A stretch of DNA of 64,000 nucleotides from JAWMQL01 sp033283165. Its GTDB lineage: Bacteria > Pseudomonadota > Gammaproteobacteria > Pseudomonadales > Halieaceae. Shown here one piece after another: positions 1-8,296 of this stretch (position 1 is the stretch's first letter; every line of letters begins with the position of its first letter). Under the pieces are notes generated by a model that saw nothing but the letters and a program-made list of their open reading frames with translations, had not been told where the DNA came from and did no database searches. Both the position numbers and the translations under genes were made by a program. The DNA lies in contig JAWMQL010000002.1 in the NCBI GenBank assembly GCA_033283165.1, positions 496,001 through 560,000 on the forward strand. The letters are read 5' to 3'.

Positions 1-1
1 T

Positions 2-1057
2 GAACGCCCCACCCCGCTAATCGAGGATCTCGAAGGTACGCGCAGCAAGCTGCAGGCCTGGATCGGTGACCACCTGGGCAGGCCGGTGACGGTCAGCGAC
101 CTGAACATTCCCGAGTCCACCGGCATGTCCAATGTCACCCTGCTGTTTGACGTGGAATGGGAACAGGACGGCGCCCGGTACAGCGAACCCTATGTGGGAC
201 GCCTGCAACCGGAAATCGAGCGCCCCGTTTTCCCCGCCTACGACCTGCGCCTGCAATACGAGGTGATGGACAGCGTCGGACGCAACAGCGATATCCCGGT
301 GCCAGAACTGCGCGGGCTGGAGCTGGGCAAGGAACTGCTGGGCGTCCAGTTCTACCTGATGAAGCGCACGGATGGCAGGATTCCCACCGATATGCCGCCC
401 TACAACATGGACGGCTGGATGATGCACGAAACCAGCGAGGCACAGCGTGCGGCCATGTGGCGGGCCGGCATCTCCACGATGGCTCGCTTTCACCAGTTGG
501 ACTACCGCGAGTTGGGTTTAGGCCACCTGCAGGACGAAGGCAGGACGCCTCTGCAGCAGCAATTGCGTTATTGGCGGGACTACCTGGACTGGGGCATGGA
601 GGGCGGCGGCCACGCTATCGGGGAGCGCGCCCTGGACTGGCTGGAGGCCAACCAGCCCGTCGATGAGCCCACCGTGCTGTGCTGGGGCGATTCGCGCATA
701 GGCAATATGATCTTCAAGGAAAGCCTGGACGAAGTGGCCGCTGTGCTGGACTGGGAGATGGCGGTACTGGGTAACCCCGTACAGGATATCGCCTGGTACA
801 ACTACATCGACTCCACTTTCGCCGAGGGGCTGGGCTTTCCCCGCCTGCCGGGCCTGCCCTCCTACGAGGACAGTGTCGCCCAGTGGCAGGCGGAGTCCGG
901 CTTCAGCGCCCGGGACTACGACTACTACCTGGTCTTCGCCGGCATGCGCTACGGGCTGATATTGTCCCGTATCATGCTGGCCACCGGGCAGGAGGGTGAG
1001 GTTCAGGGCAACTTCGCGGTAAAATTGCTGGAGACCCACCTCGACCGCCAGCAATAA
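2..1057 (+). CDS. Aminoglycoside-phosphotransferase-fold kinase, 5' truncated
   Basis: The frame is open to the left edge, so the start lies outside the window; 351 residues are visible. Near visible residue 227 is a Brenner-type catalytic loop, WGDSRIGN, followed by AVLDWEMA, which holds the metal-binding Asp. This is the layout of the APH/choline-kinase superfamily branch related to the kinase domain of ACAD10, which acts in fatty-acid or hydroxyacyl-CoA catabolism. The first His of the usual HGD motif is Trp here. The substrate cannot be read from the sequence. The gene ends 8 nt before gshA, whose AAGGAG Shine-Dalgarno overlaps its stop codon. Confidence 0.8.
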   Translation, partial: ERPTPLIEDLEGTRSKLQAWIGDHLGRPVTVSDLNIPESTGMSNVTLLFDVEWEQDGARYSEPYVGRLQPEIERPVFPAYDLRLQYEVMDSVGRNSDIPVPELRGLELGKELLGVQFYLMKRTDGRIPTDMPPYNMDGWMMHETSEAQRAAMWRAGISTMARFHQLDYRELGLGHLQDEGRTPLQQQLRYWRDYLDWGMEGGGHAIGERALDWLEANQPVDEPTVLCWGDSRIGNMIFKESLDEVAAVLDWEMAVLGNPVQDIAWYNYIDSTFAEGLGFPRLPGLPSYEDSVAQWQAESGFSARDYDYYLVFAGMRYGLILSRIMLATGQEGEVQGNFAVKLLETHLDRQQ

Positions 1058-1065
1058 GGAGCCAC

Positions 1066-2652
1066 ATGCGCGCGCAACTGCAAGGACGACTGCAGGACCT
1101 TTCCTCACCCGAGCGTTTGCCGCTGCTCACGGGCATCCAGCGCGGCATCGAAAAAGAGAGTCTGCGCATCAGTCCGGATGGCCGCCTGGCCCAGACGCCG
1201 CACCCCCGGGGCCTGGGTTCGGCCCTGACCAACAGCAACATCACCACGGATTATTCCGAGGCCCTGCTGGAGTTCATCACCCCGGTCAGCCGGGAGATCG
1301 GGTCCAGCCTCGAGTTCCTGGAAGACATCCACAGCTACGTCTACCAGGAACTGGACGACGAGTTACTGTGGTGCGCCAGCATGCCCTGTATCACCAGCGG
1401 CGACGACAGCATTCCGGTGGCGCAGTACGGCAGCTCCAACGTGGCACGCATGAAGACCGTATATCGCTATGGCCTCGGCAATCGCTACGGCCGTCGGATG
1501 CAGGCTATCGCCGGTATCCACTACAATTTTTCCATGCCCGGAGAATACTGGCACCTGGCCTGGCAGGAGGCCGGCCGGCCGGGCGAACTGACCGGGTATA
1601 TCTCCGACCGCTACCTCGGGCTTATCCGCAATTTCAAACGCCACTCGTGGCTGCTTATTTACCTGTTCGGCGCCTCGCCCGCGGTGTGCGCCAGCTTTCT
1701 TCGCGGCCGCGATCACCACCAGTTACAGGCTTTCGATAGCGCGGGCAAGAGCCTCTACCTGCCCTACGGCACCGCCCTGCGAATGGGCGACCTGGGCTAC
1801 AACAGCGAGACCCAGAAAGGGCTGAACATCTGCTACAACTGCCTGGACAGTTATGTCGAGACGCTGCGCGACGCGATCAGGCATACCCACCCGCCCTACA
1901 CCGCCTACCCGGCGGGCGAGGGGGGCGACTACCAGCAACTCAACGCCGGCCTGCTGCAGATCGAGAACGAGTTTTACAGCCCCATACGGCCCAAGCGCGT
2001 GGCCTTTTCCGGTGAAACACCCCTCAGCGCCCTGCGCCGCGGGGGCGTGGAGTACATCGAGGTCCGCTGTATAGACGTCAGCCCGTTCACTCCGGCGGGG
2101 CTGGACACCGACCAGATCCGCTTTCTCGACTGCTTTTTGCTGCACTGCCTGCTGGCCGACAGCCCGGACTGCGACGACGCCGACCAGGCCCGCCAGGCCC
2201 ACAACCTGGAAGCCGTGGTAAATCGGGGCAGGCAGCCCGACCTGCGCCTGCAGACGGAGGCCGGCGAGGCCTCGCTGCAAGAACTGGCTGGCGACCTGCT
2301 GGGCGACATCAGGCCCGTGGCGGCACTTATGGACCGGGCCCACGCCTCCGACGCCTACAACCGGGTACTGGCTCTCCAGCAGGCCCGGATCGACGACCCG
2401 GAACTGACCCCCTCGGCCCGAATGCTGAGAGAAATGCGGGAACGGGACCTGCCCTTTTTCCGCCTGGCCATGAGCTACAGCCAGCAGTGGGCGGAGTACT
2501 ACCGCGAGCGTTCCCTCAGCCCCGCGGTGCGGGGTGCACTGGAGGCCGAGGCGGCGCGTTCGATGGACGAGCAACGCGCGATCGAACGCGACGATCAGAT
2601 CAGCTTCGAGGAGTACCTGGCGCGCTTCTACGCCCAGTACGACGCCCTGTAG
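1066..2652 (+). CDS. gshA: Glutamate-cysteine ligase
   Basis: This 528-residue protein follows the E. coli-type (class I) GshA along its whole length (E. coli about 518 residues). Landmarks are GIQRGIEKESLRI near residue 22, ALLEFITPV, SMPC, AQYGSSN, HYNFSMP, YLFGASPA, IENEFYSPIRPKR and GGVEYIEVRCIDVSPF. It makes gamma-glutamylcysteine from Glu and Cys with ATP, the first step of glutathione synthesis, in the cytoplasm. The ATG has a clear AAGGAG 4 nt upstream. acpH and dsbB follow on the same strand at short spacing. gshB is not in the window. Confidence 0.96.
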   Translation: MRAQLQGRLQDLSSPERLPLLTGIQRGIEKESLRISPDGRLAQTPHPRGLGSALTNSNITTDYSEALLEFITPVSREIGSSLEFLEDIHSYVYQELDDELLWCASMPCITSGDDSIPVAQYGSSNVARMKTVYRYGLGNRYGRRMQAIAGIHYNFSMPGEYWHLAWQEAGRPGELTGYISDRYLGLIRNFKRHSWLLIYLFGASPAVCASFLRGRDHHQLQAFDSAGKSLYLPYGTALRMGDLGYNSETQKGLNICYNCLDSYVETLRDAIRHTHPPYTAYPAGEGGDYQQLNAGLLQIENEFYSPIRPKRVAFSGETPLSALRRGGVEYIEVRCIDVSPFTPAGLDTDQIRFLDCFLLHCLLADSPDCDDADQARQAHNLEAVVNRGRQPDLRLQTEAGEASLQELAGDLLGDIRPVAALMDRAHASDAYNRVLALQQARIDDPELTPSARMLREMRERDLPFFRLAMSYSQQWAEYYRERSLSPAVRGALEAEAARSMDEQRAIERDDQISFEEYLARFYAQYDAL

Positions 2653-2661
2653 GCAGCTGCC

Positions 2662-3294
2662 GTGAATTTCCTTGCCCACTTCCACCTGGCCTGGCCGGAG
2701 CCCCCGCTGATCGCGGGCGCCCTGGAGGGCGATTACCACAAGGGCCCCCTGCACAGCGCTCCCCCGCGACTTGCAGCCGGCATAGAATTGCACCGGGCAA
2801 TCGACGCCTTCACCGACGAGCACCCGCTGGTCAGGGAACTGAAAAGCGATTTTCCCTCAGGATTGCGGCGTTTCGCGGGCATTCTGATCGACCTGGGATT
2901 CGACCATTTCCTGACCAGACACTGGAGCGAGTTCAGCCAGCTGCCCCTGCCGCACTTCAACGCCCGGGTTTACCACACCCTGGCGGCATCACACACGGAC
3001 TTCAGTCCTGGCGCCCGGCGCATGGCGGGCCGCCTGGCTGCATTCGACATCCTCGGCGCCTACGGCGAGTGGGACAGTGTTCCGGCCAGTGCGGAACGGG
3101 TCGGCGAGCGCTTTCGGCGCGGCAACCCCCTGCGCCAGGTCGGCACCGAACTGGAACCGCTTGCACCGGCGATGGAGCGGACTTTCGTGCGCTTTTACCC
3201 GGAATTACAGCACTTCAGCCGCGACTGGCAGCGGCGGCGGAACCAACCGCAGAACCGGGCGTCGAAGATTGCGCCGACGGCAAAAACCCCCTAA
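2662..3294 (+). CDS. acpH: Acyl carrier protein phosphodiesterase
   Basis: A 210-residue protein starting at GTG with MNFLAHFHLA, then GALEGDYHKG and GIELHRAIDAFTDEHP. These are the conserved N-terminal and HD-like metal-binding segments of AcpH, which hydrolyses the 4'-phosphopantetheine arm from holo-ACP. E. coli AcpH is about 193 residues; the extra length here is a basic C-terminal tail rich in Arg and Gln. It lies 9 nt after gshA, so it is probably co-transcribed. The GTG start is chosen because it gives the conserved MNFLAH opening; the Shine-Dalgarno is weak. Confidence 0.9.
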   Translation: MNFLAHFHLAWPEPPLIAGALEGDYHKGPLHSAPPRLAAGIELHRAIDAFTDEHPLVRELKSDFPSGLRRFAGILIDLGFDHFLTRHWSEFSQLPLPHFNARVYHTLAASHTDFSPGARRMAGRLAAFDILGAYGEWDSVPASAERVGERFRRGNPLRQVGTELEPLAPAMERTFVRFYPELQHFSRDWQRRRNQPQNRASKIAPTAKTP

Positions 3295-3331
3295 CGTAGC
3301 CACCCTTCACACAGGCCCTGAGGAGCCCCAC

Positions 3332-3835
3332 ATGCTGCAATCCCTGTCACCGCGCCCGGTATTCGCCGGACTGGTCCTGATCACCATCGCAGCGATGCTG
3401 TTCGCCGCCGGTTACCTGCAGCGCTACCTGGGCCTGGAACCCTGCCCCCTGTGTATGAGCCAGCGGATTTTCATTGTCGGGGTCGGACTGTTCGCCCTGA
3501 TAGCCTTCCTGCACAATCCCGCCGGGGCCGGTCGCCGCGTCTATGCCGCCCTGTGCACCCTGTCCGCGCTGGGTGGCGTGGCGGTGGCGGCCCGCCATGT
3601 GTGGCTGCAGTACCTGCCGCCTGAAGAGGTTCCCGCCTGCGGTCCCAGCCTGGAGTACATTGTCGACACCCTGCCTTTCTCCGAGGCCCTTCGCCTGATC
3701 CTGATGGGTGACGGCAACTGCGCCGAGGTACAGTGGAGCTTCCTGGGCTTCAGTATACCGGAGCTGACACTGGCCCTGTTCATCGCGGTGTCATTGATCA
3801 GCCTGTGGCAGTTGCTGCGCGGGGCCCCGGACTGA
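3332..3835 (+). CDS. dsbB: Disulfide bond formation protein B
   Basis: A 167-residue inner-membrane protein with four hydrophobic segments. The first periplasmic loop carries CPLC at residues 38-41 and the second carries a Cys in PACGP and another in GNCAE. Together these are the four Cys that pass electrons from DsbA to ubiquinone. ATG 3332 is preceded by AGGAG at 3321-3325. An upstream extension in the same frame is out-of-frame reading of acpH and was rejected. dsbA is not in the window. Confidence 0.94.
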   Translation: MLQSLSPRPVFAGLVLITIAAMLFAAGYLQRYLGLEPCPLCMSQRIFIVGVGLFALIAFLHNPAGAGRRVYAALCTLSALGGVAVAARHVWLQYLPPEEVPACGPSLEYIVDTLPFSEALRLILMGDGNCAEVQWSFLGFSIPELTLALFIAVSLISLWQLLRGAPD

Positions 3836-3844
3836 TTACTTGTC

Positions 3845-3873
3845 TTGCCCGGCGGGTCGGGGCGTCATATAGT
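3845..3873 (+). promoter_or_regulatory. Putative sigma70 promoter of rsd
   Basis: TTGCCC (3845-3850) and TATAGT (3868-3873) are separated by 17 nt and placed about 30 nt upstream of the rsd ATG. The match is by eye and untested. Confidence 0.55.
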
Positions 3874-3904
3874 GAACCCCGAAAACAGTGGGCAGGAAAA
3901 CCCG

Positions 3905-4366
3905 ATGAGCAGCACCTCGCAAAAAAAATACAGCGCCGTCGAAGACCTGTTGACCCGCTGGTTGCGCGAGCGGCGGGAGCTGCTGACCCGTTACACCCAG
4001 GTGGTGGTCACCATGGACCGGGACAGCGACAGTTCCCGGCTGTCCGAGTTGCAGAAGGGCCTCTGCGACATCCTGGTGGACTATGTATCCGCCGGGCACT
4101 TCGAGGTATTCCACGAACTGATCGCAGAAGCGGAGAGTTTTGGCGACGGCAGCACTGCGCTGGCTGCCGAACTCATGCCCGACATCGGCGATACCACCGA
4201 GGTCATCCTGGCCTACGAGGAAAAATACGCCAGCGGGGAAGCGTTTCCCACCACCCAGGCACGCGATATCTCGGCCCTGGGTGAGGTGCTGGAGTCACGC
4301 TTCGTGATGGAAGACCAGCTGATCGCCGGATTGCACTACAGTCACCGCCAGGTCGACAGGGCCTGA
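3905..4366 (+). CDS. rsd: Rsd/AlgQ family anti-sigma70 regulator
   Basis: A 153-residue all-helical protein of the Rsd/AlgQ family. The N-terminal VEDLLTRWLRERRELLTRY is the helix that contacts sigma70 region 4 in Rsd and AlgQ. The family sequesters sigma70 in stationary phase and, in Pseudomonas, affects alginate and siderophore genes. ATG 3905 follows an AGGAAAA at 3894-3900 and its own putative promoter. The gene ends in the A-tract of a bidirectional terminator. Family assignment is firm; whether it behaves like Rsd or AlgQ cannot be told. Confidence 0.88.
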   Translation: MSSTSQKKYSAVEDLLTRWLRERRELLTRYTQVVVTMDRDSDSSRLSELQKGLCDILVDYVSAGHFEVFHELIAEAESFGDGSTALAAELMPDIGDTTEVILAYEEKYASGEAFPTTQARDISALGEVLESRFVMEDQLIAGLHYSHRQVDRA

Positions 4367-4394
4367 AAAAAAACCCCGGCATTGCCGGGGTTTT
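4366..4394. terminator. Bidirectional Rho-independent terminator (rsd / FKBP)
   Basis: Stem CCCCGGC (4374-4380), loop ATT, GCCGGGG (4384-4390), with an A8 run on the left and T4 on the right. It lies between two convergent genes and can terminate both, more strongly for the minus-strand FKBP gene, where the run is eight U. Confidence 0.9.
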
Positions 4395-4411
4395 GCGTTC
4401 GGTAACCCAGA

Positions 4412-5182
4412 TCAGCCTTCGGCGCTGGCCTCGGCCTCCTCGGCAGCCGGTTCTTCCTGGCTCGGGACGGCCAGCAGTTCCACGTCGAATATCAGGGTGG
4501 AATTGGGGCCGATCGCCTGGCCGGCACCGCCGGCGCCATAGCCCAGCTCTGAGGGAATGAACAGCTTCCACTTGGAGCCAGCGGGCATCAGCTGCAGGGC
4601 CTCTGTCCAGCCGGGAATGACCTGGCCGACACCAAAGACCACGGTCTGGCCACGCTGCACGGAGGAGTCGAACACGGTGCCGTCTATCAGGGTGCCGGTG
4701 TAGTGCACCTCGACAGTATCGTCTGCACCGGGGATGGGGCCCTCGCCCTCCTCGATGATCTCATACTGCAGGCCACTCTCGGTGGTCACCACACCTTCCC
4801 GGGCGCCGTTCTCAGCCAGGAACGCTTCGCCGGCAGCGCGGTTGGCTTCCGCCTGTTCCGCGCGGGCCGCTTCCATTTCAGCCTGGGCTTTTTGCTGATA
4901 GGCCTGGATCTCGGTCTGCATCTCCTCCTGGGTCATACGGGATTCGCGGCCGTTGACCGCGTCGCTCATACCCGCGTTGAAGGCGCTGTCATCGATAGGC
5001 ACGTTGTCCTGGATCATACGCTGACCCAGGCTGTAGCCGGTGCCGTAGCTCAGGCGCTGCTCCGGGGTGTCCAACGCTGCGGTTTCGGGTTCAGTGGTGG
5101 CGCTCTCGGTGCCGGCTTGCTGGTTGCAGGCCGACAGGCCGATGATGCCCAGCAGTGCCAGGGGCAGTGCGATTTTGTTCAT
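4412..5182 (-). CDS. FKBP-type peptidyl-prolyl isomerase, lipoprotein (FkpA/Mip type)
   Basis: 256 residues. The N-terminus is a lipoprotein signal with lipobox LSAC, Cys19. An FKBP_N dimerisation domain follows (about residues 40-130: LSYGTGYSLGQRM and a long charged helix). The C-terminal FKBP domain (about 140-245) contains VEVHYTGTLIDGTVFDSS, GWTEALQLMPAGSKW and SELGYGAGGAG. Family members catalyse prolyl isomerisation and act as periplasmic chaperones. The tail after the FKBP domain is Glu/Ala rich. It is monocistronic between a terminator and a divergent region. Confidence 0.93.
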   Translation of the reverse strand: MNKIALPLALLGIIGLSACNQQAGTESATTEPETAALDTPEQRLSYGTGYSLGQRMIQDNVPIDDSAFNAGMSDAVNGRESRMTQEEMQTEIQAYQQKAQAEMEAARAEQAEANRAAGEAFLAENGAREGVVTTESGLQYEIIEEGEGPIPGADDTVEVHYTGTLIDGTVFDSSVQRGQTVVFGVGQVIPGWTEALQLMPAGSKWKLFIPSELGYGAGGAGQAIGPNSTLIFDVELLAVPSQEEPAAEEAEASAEG

Positions 5183-5213
5183 AAGTCGATTCCGTCGTTA
5201 CTATGGGATAAAC

Positions 5214-5234
5214 CCCGCGTCAATAAAACGCGGG
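5214..5234. repeat. Inverted repeat upstream of the FKBP gene
   Basis: CCCGCGT (5214-5220) and ACGCGGG (5228-5234) flank a 7-nt AT-rich loop, 32 to 52 nt upstream of the FKBP ATG. It could be an operator or a 5' UTR hairpin; no regulator is known from the sequence. Confidence 0.45.
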
Positions 5235-5385
5235 CAAATACTGGCGCAACGGCCACGAGCAACTGCAGGTGGCAAAACATCCGGTTCCTGGGGGAGCGGC
5301 GTGCGCAATGGCGCGCTATCTTACTACCCGCAGCAGATCGGCGCCACCCCGGGCCATGCGGCTGGTTTGGCCCGGTGGCGGCGGG

Positions 5386-5391
5386 TACAAT
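5386..5391 (+). promoter_or_regulatory. Putative -10 box of yheS giving a nearly leaderless mRNA
   Basis: TACAAT sits only 10 nt before the ATG at 5401. It is followed by the GC-rich discriminator CGCCGCCTC, and there is no Shine-Dalgarno in front of the ATG. A weak TGGTTT lies 17 nt upstream. If used, transcription would start within a few nt of the start codon. Confidence 0.4.
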
Positions 5392-5400
5392 CGCCGCCTC

Positions 5401-7302
5401 ATGATCATTCTCAAGGACATTGCGCTGCGCCGCGGCAGCCGGCTGCTGCTGTCAGGTGCCTCGGTCAGCATTCGGGGTGGAGAACACCTGGCCCTGATTG
5501 GCGCCAACGGCAGCGGCAAATCCAGCCTGTTCGCCCTGTTGCTGGGGGAACTGGTGGCGGACCAGGGCGAAATCGAGGGCGCCGACGGCCTGCGCCTGTC
5601 ACATATGGCCCAGGAGGCCCCCGCCACCAGCCAGGCTGCCGGCGACTACGTGCTGGCGGGAGACCGCGAGCTGCACCGGCTGGTGACGGACATCGCCGGG
5701 GCGGAAACAAGCGGCGACTTCGAGCGAGCTGCGCAGCTGCACAGTGCCATGGAGCAGGCCAACGGCTACGACGTGGAACGCCGGGTCCAGCGCCTGCTGC
5801 AGGGGCTGGGTTTTGAGCAGGGGGCTCACCTGCGGCCGGTGAATGACTTTTCCGGCGGCTGGCGTATCCGGCTCAACCTGGCCCGGGCCCTGATGACCCC
5901 ATCGGACCTGCTGCTGCTGGACGAACCCACCAACCACCTGGACCTGGACGCCACGCTGTGGCTGCAACAGTGGCTGACACAATATCCCGGCACCCTGCTG
6001 ATGATTTCCCACGATCGCGACTTTATCGACGCCACCTGCAGCCGGGTTCTGCATATCGAGCAGTGCACCCTGCACAGCTACCGGGGCAACTACTCGGCGT
6101 TCGAACAACAACGCCTGGAGCGCCTGGCGAACCAGCAGGCCAGTTACGAGAAGCAGCAGCACCGTATTGCCCGGATCGAGGACTTTGTTCGCCGCTTCCG
6201 CTACAAGGCCACCAAAGCGAAACAGGCCCAGAGCCGCCTCAAGGAACTGGAGCGCATGCAGGCGATGGCCCCTGCCCACGTCGACTCGCCCTTCGATTTC
6301 AGTTTTCCCGATCCCGGCCGGAGCAGCGACCCCCTGCTGGTCATCAGCGCCGCAGAGCTGGGATACGACGGACAACCGGTGTTGTCGGAAGTCGAAATTC
6401 GCCTGCGCCCCGGCAGTCGGCTGGGACTGCTGGGCCGCAACGGCGCCGGCAAGAGCACCCTGTTGAAATCCCTGGTGGGGGACCTGCCGTTGTTGGCTGG
6501 AGAACGAGTGCCTGGAGAGCACTGCCGCATCGGCTACTTCGACCAGCAACAGTTGGAGGCCCTGGACCTCGCGGCAAGCCCCCTGTTGCACCTGCAGCGA
6601 CTCGATCGCAAAGCGCGTGAGCAGCACATCCTGGACTTTCTGGGCGGTTTCAATTTCCGCGGCGAGCAGGCGCTGGACCCCATCGCGCCCCTGTCCGGCG
6701 GCGAAAAAGCTCGCCTGGCGCTGGCCATAACAGTCTGGCAACGACCCAACCTGTTGATTCTTGACGAACCCACCAACCACCTGGACCTGGACATGTGCCA
6801 TGCCCTGGAAGTGGCGCTACAGGGATTCGAGGGTGCGCTGGTGCTGGTCAGCCACGACCGCCACCTGCTGCGCAATACGGTGGATGAACTGCTGCTGGTT
6901 CATGACGGGCGCGTGGATGACTACAGTGAAGACCTGCAGGCCTACGAGCGCTGGCTGCTGTCCGGCATCGACAACAGGCAGGAGACCGGACCTGAGGCCG
7001 CCACGCCCGCCGGTGAAACCACGCGCAAGGCACAGCGGCAGCAGGCCGCGGCCCGGCGCCAGCAGCTGCGGCCCCTGAGACAACAGATCGAGCGCACTGA
7101 AGCGCGCATGGCAACACTGGAATCTGACCTGGCACAGCTCCAGGAGCGGCTGGCGAACCCGGAACTTTACGAAGGCGACCGCAAGACGGAGCTGCCTGAG
7201 CTGCTGCGCCGGCAGGGGGAACTGCGCAGCGAGGCGGCCCGACTGGAGGAGCACTGGCTGGCGCAACAGGAACAGTTGGAACAGCTGGAAGCCGGGTCCT
7301 AG
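5401..7302 (+). CDS. yheS: ABC-F family ATPase YheS
   Basis: 633 residues (E. coli YheS 637). It has two ABC domains with no membrane segments. Domain 1 has Walker A GANGSGKS near residue 36, signature FSGGW and LLLLDEPTNHLDLD. Domain 2 has GRNGAGKS near residue 344, LSGGEKARLAL and LLILDEPTNHLDLD. A charged linker and a coiled-coil C-terminus complete the EttA/Uup-like layout. ABC-F proteins bind the ribosome E-site; the substrate state of YheS is not well fixed. The start at 5401 matches the family N-terminus; a longer in-frame upstream reading has no family similarity. It shares the palindromic CTAG with the convergent gene, giving both stop codons. Confidence 0.95.
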   Translation: MIILKDIALRRGSRLLLSGASVSIRGGEHLALIGANGSGKSSLFALLLGELVADQGEIEGADGLRLSHMAQEAPATSQAAGDYVLAGDRELHRLVTDIAGAETSGDFERAAQLHSAMEQANGYDVERRVQRLLQGLGFEQGAHLRPVNDFSGGWRIRLNLARALMTPSDLLLLDEPTNHLDLDATLWLQQWLTQYPGTLLMISHDRDFIDATCSRVLHIEQCTLHSYRGNYSAFEQQRLERLANQQASYEKQQHRIARIEDFVRRFRYKATKAKQAQSRLKELERMQAMAPAHVDSPFDFSFPDPGRSSDPLLVISAAELGYDGQPVLSEVEIRLRPGSRLGLLGRNGAGKSTLLKSLVGDLPLLAGERVPGEHCRIGYFDQQQLEALDLAASPLLHLQRLDRKAREQHILDFLGGFNFRGEQALDPIAPLSGGEKARLALAITVWQRPNLLILDEPTNHLDLDMCHALEVALQGFEGALVLVSHDRHLLRNTVDELLLVHDGRVDDYSEDLQAYERWLLSGIDNRQETGPEAATPAGETTRKAQRQQAAARRQQLRPLRQQIERTEARMATLESDLAQLQERLANPELYEGDRKTELPELLRRQGELRSEAARLEEHWLAQQEQLEQLEAGS

Positions 7303-7559
7303 GGACCCCCCAGGGCGAGCTTCTCGCGGCGCGAGAGCTTCTTGATTGCCGCCTCCCTGCGCAGGGCGGTCGCCCGGTCGGCAGCCGGCGTCGACCACAT
7401 CAGGGTGACCGGGCGCCGCCCCCGGGTATAACGTGGGCCGCCCGGCCGCTCCCCGTTGTGCTGCGCCAGGCGCCGCTCCAGGTCAGAGCTGATCCCGGTG
7501 TACAGGGTGCCGTCGGCACACTGCAGCAGATAGACCACCCAGGCCCGCTGCCCTGACAC
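7299..7559 (-). CDS. GIY-YIG nuclease superfamily protein (UPF0213/YhbQ-like)
   Basis: 86 residues, the usual length of this single-domain family. The motif is split as VVYLLQCADGTLYTGIS (Y-L-L / Y-T-G, residues 9-25), with the catalytic Arg in DLERRLAQHN and a basic tail RREAAIKKLSRREK. The GTG start lies 3 nt after the elbB stop, so translation is probably coupled. Members have been reported to cleave DNA in vitro, but a cell role is not settled. Confidence 0.85.
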   Translation of the reverse strand: MSGQRAWVVYLLQCADGTLYTGISSDLERRLAQHNGERPGGPRYTRGRRPVTLMWSTPAADRATALRREAAIKKLSRREKLALGGP

Positions 7560-7562
7560 GGT

Positions 7563-8216
7563 TCAGGCCAGCGCCAGTACCTGCCTGACACAGTCGCTGA
7601 TTCCGGCATACACGTCCGCCACCTTCGGGCCCAGCATATAGGCGGGCGTGGTGACCAGCTTGCGCTCGGCATCGACCCGCGCCTCGGATACCGGGCATTC
7701 CAGGTGCACGCCCCCCATGGATTCAATCGCCGCCGCGGTCCCGGCGTCATTACCTATTGTGCACCGGCTGCCCTCGCCGCAGATCGCCGCACTCATGACC
7801 GGTGAGATGCAGATGAGGCCGATCGGCTTACCCGCCTGATGGAAGGCCCGGGCCAGGTCCAGAAATTCGGGCAGCACCTCCATGTCCGCGCCCGCCACGG
7901 CAAAATTGCACAGGTTCTTGGCCGCGCCAAAGCCACCGGGCACCAGCAGGGCATCGAAATCCTGCGCGGATGCCGCCGACAGGGGCTGGATATCTCCCCG
8001 CGCAATACGGGCCGCCTCGACCAGTACGTTGCGACTGGCACCCTCCTCGGGCTCACCGGTCAGGTGGTTTACCACGTGCATCTGCTCGATATCGGGCGCA
8101 AAACACTGGTACTCGGCGCCCTGCTGTTCCAGGCTCAACAGGGTCAGTACCGCCTCGTGGATTTCCGATCCATCGTAGACACCGCAACCTGCCAGCACTA
8201 CCGCTACCTTGGCCAT
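7563..8216 (-). CDS. elbB: Isoprenoid biosynthesis glyoxalase ElbB
   Basis: 217 residues of the DJ-1/PfpI superfamily. The N-terminal KVAVVLAGCGVYDGSEIHE and central LVPGGFGAAKNL are typical of ElbB (formerly enhancing lycopene biosynthesis protein 2). The nucleophile-elbow Cys is Cys136 in GLICISPVM. E. coli ElbB has glyoxalase activity in vitro. RBS GGAGAA precedes the ATG. It lies 80 nt downstream of the TVP38/FAD oxidoreductase and 3 nt upstream of the GIY-YIG gene. Confidence 0.92.
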   Translation of the reverse strand: MAKVAVVLAGCGVYDGSEIHEAVLTLLSLEQQGAEYQCFAPDIEQMHVVNHLTGEPEEGASRNVLVEAARIARGDIQPLSAASAQDFDALLVPGGFGAAKNLCNFAVAGADMEVLPEFLDLARAFHQAGKPIGLICISPVMSAAICGEGSRCTIGNDAGTAAAIESMGGVHLECPVSEARVDAERKLVTTPAYMLGPKVADVYAGISDCVRQVLALA

Positions 8217-8296
8217 GATTAGTTCTCCTCTCGCTCTGTGTTGTCGTCCGCCAGCGGCCGTCCAGGTTGTTACTTTACCACCGCTGCGTCATTGAA

